A stretch of 64,000 nucleotides of DNA from Porphyrobacter sp. (lineage in GTDB: Bacteria; Pseudomonadota; Alphaproteobacteria; Sphingomonadales; Sphingomonadaceae), in the NCBI GenBank assembly GCA_027533455.1, contig JAPZUC010000008.1, positions 62,001 to 126,000 of the forward strand, in the 5' to 3' direction. Within the stretch, counting starts at the first letter, position 1. The number at the start of each line of letters is the position of its first letter. Below are positions 57,098 through 64,000 of the stretch, one piece after another. The notes below the pieces were generated by a model. That model ran no database searches, was not told where the DNA came from, and saw only the letters and a list, made by a program, of their open reading frames with translations. Position numbers and translations under genes: made by a program.

Positions 57098-58206
57098 CAA
57101 CCACCGGAAAGCAGCTCTTCACCACTCTGAACCCCGACGGCAAGCTGACCCTCGAGGTGGCCGAGAGCCAGTTCCCCGCGCCCACCGGCAATCAGGTGCT
57201 GGTCAAGATGGAAGCCGCGCCGATCAACCCGTCCGATCTCGCGATCCTCACGAGCGCCGCCGATTTCGAGACCGCCGAATACACCCCCGGCAAGGTCGTC
57301 GCCACCATGCCCGAACCGTTTCTGACCGGCAACAAGGCGCGCCACGGCCAGCGCCTGCCCGCGGGCAACGAGGGCGCAGGCACCGTCATCGCCACCGGTG
57401 ACAGTGATTTCGCCAAAAGCCTGATGGGCCAGCGCGTCGCCTGCGTGCCGGGCAATGCCTTCAGCCAATATGCCATCGCCGATGCGATGATGTGCATTCC
57501 GCTCGGCGATCATTCCTCCGAGACCGGCGCATCCAGCTTCGTCAACCCGATGACCGCGCTGGGCTTCGTCGAGACCGCGAAGATGGAAGGGCATTCCGCC
57601 ATCATCCACCTCGCCGCCGCTTCGAACCTCGGCCAGATGCTGAACCGCATCTGCATCGAGGATGGGATGAAGCTGGTGAATATCGTCCGCAAGCCTGAGC
57701 ACGTGGCGATGCTCAAGGCGCAGGGCGCGACTTATGTGGTCGATAGCTCGGCCCAAACCTATATGGCCGACCTGCGCGCCGCGATTGCCGAAACCGGCGC
57801 CTTCCTTGGCTTCGACCCGATCGGCGGCGGACAGGCGTCTGACGGCGTGCTGAAGGCGATGGAGCAGGTCGCGGTGACGCAGATGAGCGAGTTCTCGCGC
57901 TACGGCTCGAACCAGCAAAAGAAGATGTACATCTACGGCCGCCTCGACCTCTCGCCGACGATCCTGACGCCGTCCTATGGCCTGCAATGGAGCATCGCCG
58001 GCTGGCTGCTGACGCCGTTCCTCCAGCGTGCGGGCATGGAGACCGTGGTGCGGATGCGCGCCCGGGTGCAAGCGAACCTCACCACCACCTTTGCCTCGCA
58101 TTACAAGGCCAAGGTGACGCTGGAAGGGATGCTCGAGAAGGACGCGATCTGCGACTACCGCCAGATGAAGACCGGCGAGAAGTATCTGGTCACGCCCTGG
58201 GGGTAA
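57094..58206 (+). CDS. Zinc-free medium-chain dehydrogenase/reductase
   Basis: 370-residue MDR-superfamily oxidoreductase of the quinone/enoyl reductase type. There is a GroES-like N-terminus ([32 protein letters not shown]), then the Rossmann core with [32 protein letters not shown]. The usual zinc ligands are absent. The substrate is unknown. The ATG overlaps the truA stop (ATGA), so it is the third coupled gene after fmt and truA, a linkage that probably reflects co-expression more than shared chemistry. Confidence 0.88.
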   Translation: MTTTGKQLFTTLNPDGKLTLEVAESQFPAPTGNQVLVKMEAAPINPSDLAILTSAADFETAEYTPGKVVATMPEPFLTGNKARHGQRLPAGNEGAGTVIATGDSDFAKSLMGQRVACVPGNAFSQYAIADAMMCIPLGDHSSETGASSFVNPMTALGFVETAKMEGHSAIIHLAAASNLGQMLNRICIEDGMKLVNIVRKPEHVAMLKAQGATYVVDSSAQTYMADLRAAIAETGAFLGFDPIGGGQASDGVLKAMEQVAVTQMSEFSRYGSNQQKKMYIYGRLDLSPTILTPSYGLQWSIAGWLLTPFLQRAGMETVVRMRARVQANLTTTFASHYKAKVTLEGMLEKDAICDYRQMKTGEKYLVTPWG

Positions 58207-58234
58207 GGGCGCTACTGGTTCTTGAAGAGTGGCA

Positions 58235-58258
58235 GGGAGTGGGCGCGCATCCCCTCCC
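58235..58258. terminator. Candidate hairpin between convergent reductase and BLUF genes
   Basis: GGGAG-T-GGG (58235-58243) pairs with CCCCTCCC (58251-58258) around CGCGCAT, with one bulged T. There is no clear T-tract on either strand, so strand and use are uncertain. Confidence 0.35.
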
Positions 58259-58312
58259 GGCTAGTCACTTCATGCAGCTCCCCAAAGGCGGGTCTGCCGA
58301 CAATTTCTGTGA

Positions 58313-58786
58313 TTACTGACGGCCGACATCAGACAACGGTCCCGACGCAAGGTGCCCGAGAATGCGTTGCAAGGCTGCGATATTGTCCTGATCCTCGGCC
58401 GTCTCGAGCGCGTCTTCGAGCACCGCGCGGATATCGTCCGCCTCTACCTGTTCCATTTCCCAATGCGGATAGAGGCGCTCGCGCATTTCGACGCTGCGGT
58501 CCAGCGTCACGATATCGTGATGGCGGGTATCGCCATGCAGGTTCGCGATCAGGCTGCGCACTTCGGCAGGCGGCCCCTCGATCCATTGGAAGAACACCCC
58601 GCTGCCGAACACCAGCACCCCGGTGATGTCCCGCGCGACATTGCGGGCTTGTGAAAACTCGACGAGGCGGCTCACCTGGGCTGCGTCCACACCCTCGGCA
58701 GCACGGCTGCAATAGACGAAGGTTTCGAGCATGATCGCGTCGGGCTCAAGATCATGGCTGCCTGCAAAGCCCGGTTCGTCGAACAT
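58313..58786 (-). CDS. BLUF-domain blue-light photoreceptor
   Basis: 157-residue single-domain BLUF protein that binds FAD and senses blue light. The key residues are present: Tyr25 in TFVYCSRAA, Asn49 in ARNVARDITG, Gln67 in FFQWIEGP, and Trp109 in PHWEMEQ. DTRHHDIVTLDRSVEMRERLYP is the usual second half. A short C-terminal helix (ALEDALETAEDQDNIAALQRIL) may form the output or dimer contact. ATG at 58786 is used, but a GTG four codons up and an internal ATG at residue 19 are possible. It lies alone, convergent with the reductase gene. Confidence 0.9.
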   Translation of the reverse strand: MFDEPGFAGSHDLEPDAIMLETFVYCSRAAEGVDAAQVSRLVEFSQARNVARDITGVLVFGSGVFFQWIEGPPAEVRSLIANLHGDTRHHDIVTLDRSVEMRERLYPHWEMEQVEADDIRAVLEDALETAEDQDNIAALQRILGHLASGPLSDVGRQ

Positions 58787-58898
58787 GGGTAAACTCACTT
58801 TATCTATGGCGGGCAGACTGTGCCGACTGGTTGCCGGGCAGCACTAGCGCATCTGTTTGGGATTTGTAAGGAATACGCTTTGCCTGCGGGATCACAGG

Positions 58899-59900
58899 TC
58901 ACCCGCCGTCAAACGCAGCCTGTATCTCAGCCGCGTTCGTGATCCCGTTCGCCAGCAGCACTATCAGCAGCACCCGTGCCTTGGCTGGACCCAGTGCGCG
59001 CGCCGCGACCAGACCCAGCGCATCGTCGTCGACCTCGACATTGCGGTCGACCAGCCCTTCGTCGACACGGCTGGCTCGCACCACCGGAACGCCCGAAGCA
59101 GCCGCGCGGGCGAGCGCTTCCAGAACAACGCGCGGCGCATTGCCCTGCCCCATGCCGGCAAGCACGATTCCCCGGGCCCCGATACCCAGCAGCGCCTCGA
59201 CCGGCTTTTCGTCCATCCCTGCCCCTGCGGTCAGGATCGCCACGCGCGGCAGTTCTGCCGGGAAGGCATAGCGCGCCGGTTCATTGAACCGATGCGTAGG
59301 GCCGAACCAGTCGAGGCTTGAGGGTGTGACCCGCGCCAGCGGCCCGCGAGGGAAGGTGCGGAAGGCGTCGATAGCGCTAGTTGCGGCCTTTCTCGCATCG
59401 CGCACGGCGAGCACCGCGTCGCCCATCACCAGCATCACCCCGCGCCCCGCCGTCGCCGGATCGCCCGCCACCTTCACCGCGTTGGCGAAGTTGCGCATCC
59501 CATCCGCGCCGACCACATCTGCCGGGCGCATCGCACCGACCAGGATCACGGCCTTGGCGGTGGGCAGCGTCAGATCGAGCAGAAACCCCGTTTCCTCCGC
59601 CGTGTCGGTGCCGTGGGTGATGATCACGGCGTCGATCGCCGGATCGTCCATCGCCGCGCTACACGCCGCATGGAGCGCCTGCCACTCGGCATAACCGATG
59701 TCCTGCGATCCAATCCGGGCGATTTCTTGCGGCACCAGCTCCGCCGTCAACCCCAGCGCCGCAAGGTGCGCCACCAGCACGTCCAGCGACAATCCGCCGG
59801 GGCGATAGGCCGCGCCCGTTCCGCCCGCGCCCGACCCGGCAATCGTGCCCCCGGTGCCGAGTACGAGTATGCGCGGAGGCGGGGACGAAGGGTTGTTCAT
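58899..59900 (-). CDS. L-asparaginase/Glu-tRNA amidotransferase D-like
   Basis: 333-residue asparaginase-fold hydrolase. The first catalytic Thr is in LVLGTGGTIAGSG (about residue 17-20), and the second is in IITHGTDTAEETGFLLDL (Thr, Asp and nearby Lys-type KAVILVGAMRPAD). No signal peptide is seen, so it is cytoplasmic. Whether it prefers asparagine or glutamine cannot be told. It follows the GNAT gene by 10 bases in the same direction, so they are likely one transcript. Confidence 0.92.
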   Translation of the reverse strand: MNNPSSPPPRILVLGTGGTIAGSGAGGTGAAYRPGGLSLDVLVAHLAALGLTAELVPQEIARIGSQDIGYAEWQALHAACSAAMDDPAIDAVIITHGTDTAEETGFLLDLTLPTAKAVILVGAMRPADVVGADGMRNFANAVKVAGDPATAGRGVMLVMGDAVLAVRDARKAATSAIDAFRTFPRGPLARVTPSSLDWFGPTHRFNEPARYAFPAELPRVAILTAGAGMDEKPVEALLGIGARGIVLAGMGQGNAPRVVLEALARAAASGVPVVRASRVDEGLVDRNVEVDDDALGLVAARALGPAKARVLLIVLLANGITNAAEIQAAFDGG

Positions 59901-59910
59901 GCGCCCGCCC

Positions 59911-60519
59911 CTAGCCGCCGCTTGCCCCCTCGCCTAGGGCCTCCTCGCCGAACTGATCGAACACCGCGGCAAGTCCGGGCACATCGGCCTCAGCCCGCAG
60001 CGCCGCGAGCGCTTCGGCGATGTCGATCGCAAACACCGACACCCCGCCCTCATGCCCTACCCCTTCCGCGCCGAGCGACCGCGCCAGCGCCAGTGCCGGG
60101 CGGTTTTCGGGGAGGATATTGACGGTGAACCGATCGTACCCCTCGCGCGCGCAATCGAGCAGAAGCACCGCTGTCAGCAGCCGAGCAAGTCTGCGCCCAT
60201 GATATTCGTCAACCACCGCAACCGAGAATTCGGCCTCGTCCGGATTCTCCTTGTCGCGGAAGGCATGGACCACGCCGAGAGCAGGGGTATCGGGCAAATC
60301 GCTCCGCAAGGCACCCCACGCTAGGTGATCGTGACCGTCGGGCGATGTGAGCGCACGCAGCACCTGCGGCGGCGCTTCGCGGATACCGGAGAAAAACCGC
60401 AAATAGCGCGATTGCGGTGAGAGCTTGGCGATGCCGTCCCTCAATCGCGCCTCGTCGGCGCGGCGCACGCGGCGAATGCAAACCGGGGTGCCATCATTGA
60501 GCTGCGAGTGGATGGTCAT
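59911..60519 (-). CDS. GNAT-family N-acetyltransferase
   Basis: 202-residue acetyltransferase. The opening RRVRRADEARLRDGIAKLSPQSRYLRFFSGI resembles GNAT domains of the Pat/acetyl-CoA-synthetase-linked type. FSVAVVDEYHGRRLARLLTAVLLLDCAREGYDRFTVNILPENRPALALARSLG holds the acetyl-CoA loop. The protein or small-molecule target is unknown. It starts 10 bases before the asparaginase gene's start side and precedes tRNA-Val in the opposite orientation. Confidence 0.85.
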   Translation of the reverse strand: MTIHSQLNDGTPVCIRRVRRADEARLRDGIAKLSPQSRYLRFFSGIREAPPQVLRALTSPDGHDHLAWGALRSDLPDTPALGVVHAFRDKENPDEAEFSVAVVDEYHGRRLARLLTAVLLLDCAREGYDRFTVNILPENRPALALARSLGAEGVGHEGGVSVFAIDIAEALAALRAEADVPGLAAVFDQFGEEALGEGASGG

Positions 60520-60564
60520 CGCGCCTGCATCATCTCCAACCCGCCCCGTTCCTACCCTAGCCGC

Positions 60565-60592
60565 TTGACGCCCGCACCAACACAGCTAAACC
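60565..60592 (+). promoter_or_regulatory. Candidate promoter of tRNA-Val
   Basis: TTGACG (60565-60570) and TAAACC (60587-60592) with a 16-base spacer lie 22 bases before the tRNA. The -35 is good and the -10 weak, as is common for tRNA promoters in GC-rich alphaproteobacteria. Confidence 0.45.
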
Positions 60593-60613
60593 GCGCCGAG
60601 GCCACGTGCCGTG

Positions 60614-60689
60614 GGGCGGTTAGCTCAGTTGGTAGAGCATCTCGTTTACACCGAGAGGGTCAGCGGTTCGAGCCCGTTACCGCCCACCA
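60614..60689 (+). tRNA. tRNA-Val (anticodon UAC)
   Basis: 76-base tRNA with the 3' CCA encoded. The acceptor stem is GGGCGGT/ACCGCCC with discriminator A. The D arm reads TAGCTCAGTTGGTAGAGCA, the anticodon stem is CTCG-TTTACAC-CGAG-type with anticodon TAC, and the T arm carries the GGTTCGAGCC motif. All four arms close. UAC reads GUA and GUG. It stands alone, without rRNA or other tRNA genes. Confidence 0.96.
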
Positions 60690-61038
60690 GATTTCAGGCC
60701 ATTGCGACCGCAATGGGTCGCCCCGGGATCAGGGCGGTCCACAACAGCTACGCCTCTTGCCAAACCTCTGTTCAGCGCGGCTTCCAGCTTTGGAGCCTTG
60801 CGCCAACCAAAATGCAGGTAATGCCATTCAGTTGCCCCGCGCCAACCGCTCCTATCAGCACCGTCGAAATGCCAGCGAGGCGCGCCATCGCCGTCTGAAC
60901 TTGCCAGGAGCCACTAATATATACCAATGGGTGTATACGGAATAGGTAAAACCTTTTTAACCTTTCTTATACAACCAACAACTATAAGCATTCCTCCCAA
61001 GGAAAAAATTACGGACCACAATTGGTAGGAAATAAAGC
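60690..61038. other. Gene-free interval between tRNA-Val and the Flp pilin gene
   Basis: No gene is supported. The left two thirds are ordinary GC-rich sequence. From about 60905 the sequence turns AT-rich, with ACTAATATATACC, TGTATACGG and the repeat AACCTTT-TTAACCTTTC (60951-60966), and must contain the pilin promoter. TTAACC half-sites resemble CtrA binding motifs. TAGGAAA serves as ribosome site for the pilin. Confidence 0.45.
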
Positions 61039-61212
61039 ATGAATAAGTTCAAAGTACTGAAGAGCCTGATTTCTGATAAGTCAGGTGCAACCGCTATTGA
61101 ATATGCACTCATCGCTTCGCTTATTGCAATTTCCTGCATTACTGCTTTGAACGCCGTCGGCACAAGCATCACGAGCAACTACCAGTCGACGGCGGACGCG
61201 CTGGTTAAGTAA
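61039..61212 (+). CDS. Flp-family type IVb pilin
   Basis: 57-residue pilin of the Tad system, the filament subunit moved by the CpaF ATPase. A short basic leader (MNKFKVLKSLISDKSG) ends at the prepilin site, then the conserved ATAIEYALIASLIAISC helix with Glu-Tyr at 21-22, where Glu5-equivalent and Tyr are family marks. The C-terminal half NAVGTSITSNYQSTADALVK is polar. TAGGAAA precedes the ATG. It is unusually AT-rich compared with its neighbours, as pilin genes often are. No other tad gene is adjacent. Confidence 0.93.
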   Translation: MNKFKVLKSLISDKSGATAIEYALIASLIAISCITALNAVGTSITSNYQSTADALVK

Positions 61213-61225
61213 AGGTCTCCCGGAG

Positions 61226-61253
61226 CGTGGCGGCGCCTAACAGCGCCGCCACG
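61226..61253 (+). terminator. Terminator hairpin after the Flp pilin gene
   Basis: CGTGGCGGCGC and GCGCCGCCACG, 11-base perfect arms, enclose CTAACA 13 bases past the pilin stop. There is only a short TAATT after it, so it may stop transcription or protect the 3' end of an abundant pilin mRNA. Confidence 0.75.
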
Positions 61254-61439
61254 TAATTGCGGCTTGGTCTTGCCTGATACCGGTTACCCGCGCATCCGTG
61301 AATGCAGCCGATCATGTCGGCAGGGTGAAAACCCGATGGATTACAAAATCATGCAAATAGCCTCCCGCGAGGTTCTCCGGGATTACCGCGGCAGTGCCCT
61401 CATCGCGGCAGCCAGTGGTAAGTTGAAGGGCGCAGATTG

Positions 61440-61847
61440 ATGACGCGCGAACATATCCCCGTGTCCCTGCTCCAACCTAGCCTCCTCGACCGCCGAAGTG
61501 CAGCACGCATACAACTGCGCATCCCGGCAAAACTGGTCAGCTTGTTCGACACACATGATTGCGTGCTGATCGACGTATCGCGAAGCGGTGCGCTGGTTCG
61601 CCTTGCGCGTCCGCTTGCCATCGACGCCTGCGGATACTTGCACGCAGGCCCCTTCGAAGCCTTTGCGATTACCGTTCGCGTAATCAAGTTCGAGGCAGGT
61701 GACCCGATCAGCGGCATCAAATTCGACACCCCGTTGACGAGGGAGCAGCTTTTGGAACTGCGCAGCTACCCGAAGGAATATGCGGCGCGCGAAAAACGCT
61801 CGGCCATGCTGGCAGCGGACGAATGGTTCAGGGGCGTCGGGCGCTAG
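61440..61847 (+). CDS. PilZ-domain protein
   Basis: 135-residue single-domain PilZ protein, a cyclic-di-GMP receptor. The motif RRxxR is represented in DRRSAARIQLRIPAKL (about 18-33), and D/NxSxxG in DVSRSGALVRL (about 44-54). The rest forms the usual beta-barrel. ATG at 61440 follows GAAGGG; a TTG one codon up is less likely. It lies between the Flp pilin and a hybrid kinase, in line with c-di-GMP control of attachment. Confidence 0.87.
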   Translation: MTREHIPVSLLQPSLLDRRSAARIQLRIPAKLVSLFDTHDCVLIDVSRSGALVRLARPLAIDACGYLHAGPFEAFAITVRVIKFEAGDPISGIKFDTPLTREQLLELRSYPKEYAAREKRSAMLAADEWFRGVGR

Positions 61848-62028
61848 CCTGACGGGTAATTCTCCCGGAAGCGCTGCTTTAAGGTCCCGCCGCCGCGATT
61901 ATGTGTTTTTTTAAATTTATGATATAAACATATCACATCTAAATGGCTACATTCGAACGGATGGTTACCCCGCGTGAACGTACTCGATTATCAGGTGATG
62001 TCCTGACGACCTTGTGAAAGTCCAGCGT

Positions 62029-64000
62029 ATGACCACCAACACAGCCCTGGCTTGCCCATCGGGGGAGATTGTCGGAAGGACGTCGGTGCACCGATCGAAC
62101 GATGGATTGCAGGACGAACACATGAAGATGCAGGAGCAATTGTCGCACCTCATCGCCCAGACCACGACCGATGCCTTCGTCGCGATCGATCCGGAAAACC
62201 GCGTCACCTACTGGAACAAGGGCGCCGAGCAGACCTTCGGCTGGCGCGCAGACGAAATGCTTGGTCAAAGCCTCCAGCTGATCGTGCCCGAGGTCCACCG
62301 CGCGAGCCATACGGCGGGGCTGCGCCGGCTTTCGGAGGGGCACCAGTCGCGGCTTGTGGGGAAGACGACGAGTGTCAACGCGCTCACCCGCGATGGGCGA
62401 GAAATTTCCATAGAGCTTTCCCTGACCCTTTGGGACGATCCCGTGACGGGCAAGCCGGCGGGCTATGCCTCGATCATGCGCGACGTCAGTGCCCGCACTA
62501 AGCTCGAAACTGAGCGTGACATGAATCAGCGGAAACTGGAGGAGCAGTTGGCCGCGATCGAAGCGAGCTCCGACGGCATCGCTATGACCGATCCGGAAGG
62601 GTTCTTTGTCTACCTGAACCACGCCCATTGCACTATTTTCGGCTATGAGAATTCTTCGTCGCTGATCGGTCGGCATTGGTCGGTCCTCTACTCGGCAAAC
62701 GAAGCTAAGCGTATCGAAACCGTCGCTATGCCGGCCGTTTTTGAGACCGGCGCTTGGCGCGGCGAGGCGAGCGGTTTGCACAGCGACGGGCGAGTTATCG
62801 AGCAGGAAGTGACACTCGCGAAAAGCCCTACCGGCGGCCTCGTTTGCACGACCCGCGATATGGGAGAGCGCAAGCAGGCGATCCGGGAACGTATCCGCGC
62901 GCGCGAAAGCCTATTGCTGACTGAACGTCAGGAGATGATCAGCCGTGCAGTCTCAGGCGTCGTGCACGATTTCGGGAACTTCATGGCGGTAATTTCGGCC
63001 TCAGCAATGACTTTAAGCCTCAAGAGCCAACCCCGTCCGCCTGAACTGGTTCGGATCGAAGACGCTGCCCAACAGGCAAGCGCCATGCTCGAACTTGTCC
63101 TTAGGCCCAACCGCGCCTCGGAGGCGGACAGCACACTTGATGCCAAGTCGGCACTGTCGACCGCCCTTGAACTGACAGCAGTCACGCTTAAGCCGTACCA
63201 TGTCATTAAGCTCAACGCATGTGAGGAAGATCTCATTCTGCACGCGGAGGAAACCGAATTCCTGCGTGTGATTATGAACCTGTGCAGCAACGCCCGTGAC
63301 GCACTCCCTGAAGACCGAGCCGGAATGATCGAGATCAGGCTCGAGAGGCTTCACGCTGAACGAAAGCTCGCAAAGCGGGTGGTCGGTGCCAACCCCGTAC
63401 TGCCCTGCGCCGTGATTAGCGTGACGGACACGGGCAGCGGCATCGACAAGGCAGACCTTGGACGGATCTTCGAACCCTTCCATACCACCAAGCGCTCCGG
63501 CACCGGGCTCGGCCTCACCGTGGTGTCGGCAATGGTCGCCGAGGCAGGCGGCTCGATCCACGTCCGGAGCGCAAGTCACGGTACAATGTTCCAGATTGTC
63601 TGGCCGCTCGCCCCCAATGAACCGCCTCGCGAAGAGGACAGGTACGTCGCGCCCATCCCACTGCTAGAGGGCGCGCGGATCCTCATCGTTGACGATAACC
63701 CTTCGGTTCTCGATGTTATCCTGAACGAAGTGCTAAAGACCAAGGCTGAAGTCACAGCGGCTCTCGGCCCTTATAATGCTCTCAAAACGCTTGAGAGCAA
63801 CGCCATCGGCATAGATGCGGTCATCGTCGATTATGACATGCCCGATATGAACGGCGTGGAGCTAGCGACCCGAATTCGCGATAAATGGCCGCATCTGCCC
63901 ATCATCCTGTGCACCGCGCTGAACGAGATCGAGTTGAAAGTCGCCCCCTCGCTGTTCGATGACCGCATCTTGAAATCCGCCATCTCTCGCCGTCTCAATC
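62029..64000 (+). CDS. PAS-PAS hybrid sensor histidine kinase (3' end cut by window edge)
   Basis: Soluble multi-domain kinase, 657 residues visible. PAS domain 1 (about 32-165; DAFVAIDPENRVTYWNKGAEQTFGW) and PAS 2 (about 175-290; SSDGIAMTDPEGFFVYLNHAH) lead into the phospho-His H313 in SGVVHDFGNFMAVI. An HATPase follows (NLCSNARDALPE, VTDTGSGID, GTGLGLTVVSAMV), then a receiver domain beginning LIVDDNPS (Asp pair at about 555-556) with phosphoacceptor Asp601 in VDYDMPDMNG. The stop is outside the window. No membrane helices are seen. ATG at 62029 is used; an ATG at 62122 has the better ribosome site (CAGGA). Confidence 0.9.
   Translation, partial: MTTNTALACPSGEIVGRTSVHRSNDGLQDEHMKMQEQLSHLIAQTTTDAFVAIDPENRVTYWNKGAEQTFGWRADEMLGQSLQLIVPEVHRASHTAGLRRLSEGHQSRLVGKTTSVNALTRDGREISIELSLTLWDDPVTGKPAGYASIMRDVSARTKLETERDMNQRKLEEQLAAIEASSDGIAMTDPEGFFVYLNHAHCTIFGYENSSSLIGRHWSVLYSANEAKRIETVAMPAVFETGAWRGEASGLHSDGRVIEQEVTLAKSPTGGLVCTTRDMGERKQAIRERIRARESLLLTERQEMISRAVSGVVHDFGNFMAVISASAMTLSLKSQPRPPELVRIEDAAQQASAMLELVLRPNRASEADSTLDAKSALSTALELTAVTLKPYHVIKLNACEEDLILHAEETEFLRVIMNLCSNARDALPEDRAGMIEIRLERLHAERKLAKRVVGANPVLPCAVISVTDTGSGIDKADLGRIFEPFHTTKRSGTGLGLTVVSAMVAEAGGSIHVRSASHGTMFQIVWPLAPNEPPREEDRYVAPIPLLEGARILIVDDNPSVLDVILNEVLKTKAEVTAALGPYNALKTLESNAIGIDAVIVDYDMPDMNGVELATRIRDKWPHLPIILCTALNEIELKVAPSLFDDRILKSAISRRLN

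Noticed and set aside
60957..61178. Minus-strand frame opposite the Flp pilin
   Set aside because: The plus strand encodes a clear pilin with ribosome site; the minus frame lacks one.

Overview
The window is a GC-rich (roughly 64-65%) stretch of chromosome from an alphaproteobacterium. The best fit is Sphingomonadales, close to Erythrobacter/Erythrobacteraceae. This rests on the CcrM cell-cycle methylase, the ChvG-ChvI/HprK/EIIA/HPr locus beside pckA, a split PntA (alpha1 and alpha2), an aa3 oxidase subunit IV next to it, Tad pilus genes, two entericidin-like lipoproteins and the general gene repertoire. I see no transposase, integrase, CRISPR array or rRNA. It reads as core chromosome, with one clear pseudogene and a few lower-GC or odd spots.

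Layout. 1-9.5 kb: a cut-off PAS-GGDEF-EAL protein, glmS, the Tad ATPase gene cpaF followed by a run of hairpins, a DMT permease, two tiny lipoproteins, a DUF938 methyltransferase and an acyl-CoA ligase. 9.5-16.5 kb: an ABA4-like membrane protein, a TIP30-like reductase and dgt form one run. After a structured 300-base gap come an Asp/Glu racemase and a coupled trio: beta-helix protein, diheme cytochrome c and alpha/beta hydrolase. 16.5-21.3 kb: a small exported protein, pntB-pntAB-pntAA-coxIV, and an NtrC-like regulator. 21.4-26.3 kb: two SDRs, a perfect parS site, folP, ccrM with a DnaA box and five GANTC sites upstream, and a sulfotransferase-like protein.

26.3-31.8 kb: rnhB and a divergent run for sugar dehydrogenase, GNAT, DUF1285, Nudix and CCA-adding enzyme, then a secreted PRC-barrel-like protein. 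31.8-41.3 kb: parC, a PfpI protein, two cysteine desulfurases and a ferredoxin, a hydrolase, a TonB-like protein and a DUF885 peptidase. 41.4-45.1 kb: a cNMP-binding-domain/thioredoxin-reductase-like pseudogene with two lesions, a HExxH TPR peptidase and an EF-hand-like small protein. 45.1-51.7 kb: pckA divergent from chvI-chvG-hprK-rapZ-EIIA-HPr, the regulatory nitrogen-PTS branch that links envelope and acid signalling to carbon metabolism. 51.7-60.5 kb: a TrmH-family methylase, rmuC, def, recR, the coupled fmt-truA-reductase run, a BLUF photoreceptor, an asparaginase and a GNAT. 60.6-64 kb: tRNA-Val(UAC), a Flp pilin, a PilZ protein and a hybrid PAS histidine kinase cut by the right edge.

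Surface attachment and second-messenger signalling recur: GGDEF/EAL, PilZ, CpaF, Flp, BLUF and the hybrid kinase. The parS site, a weaker parS-like site, and the DnaA box/GANTC cluster at ccrM suggest the window lies in the origin-proximal part of the chromosome; this is inference. Many genes overlap by 1-4 bases (TGATG, ATGA, GTGA, TTGA). Those overlaps settle several GTG or TTG starts and indicate translational coupling.
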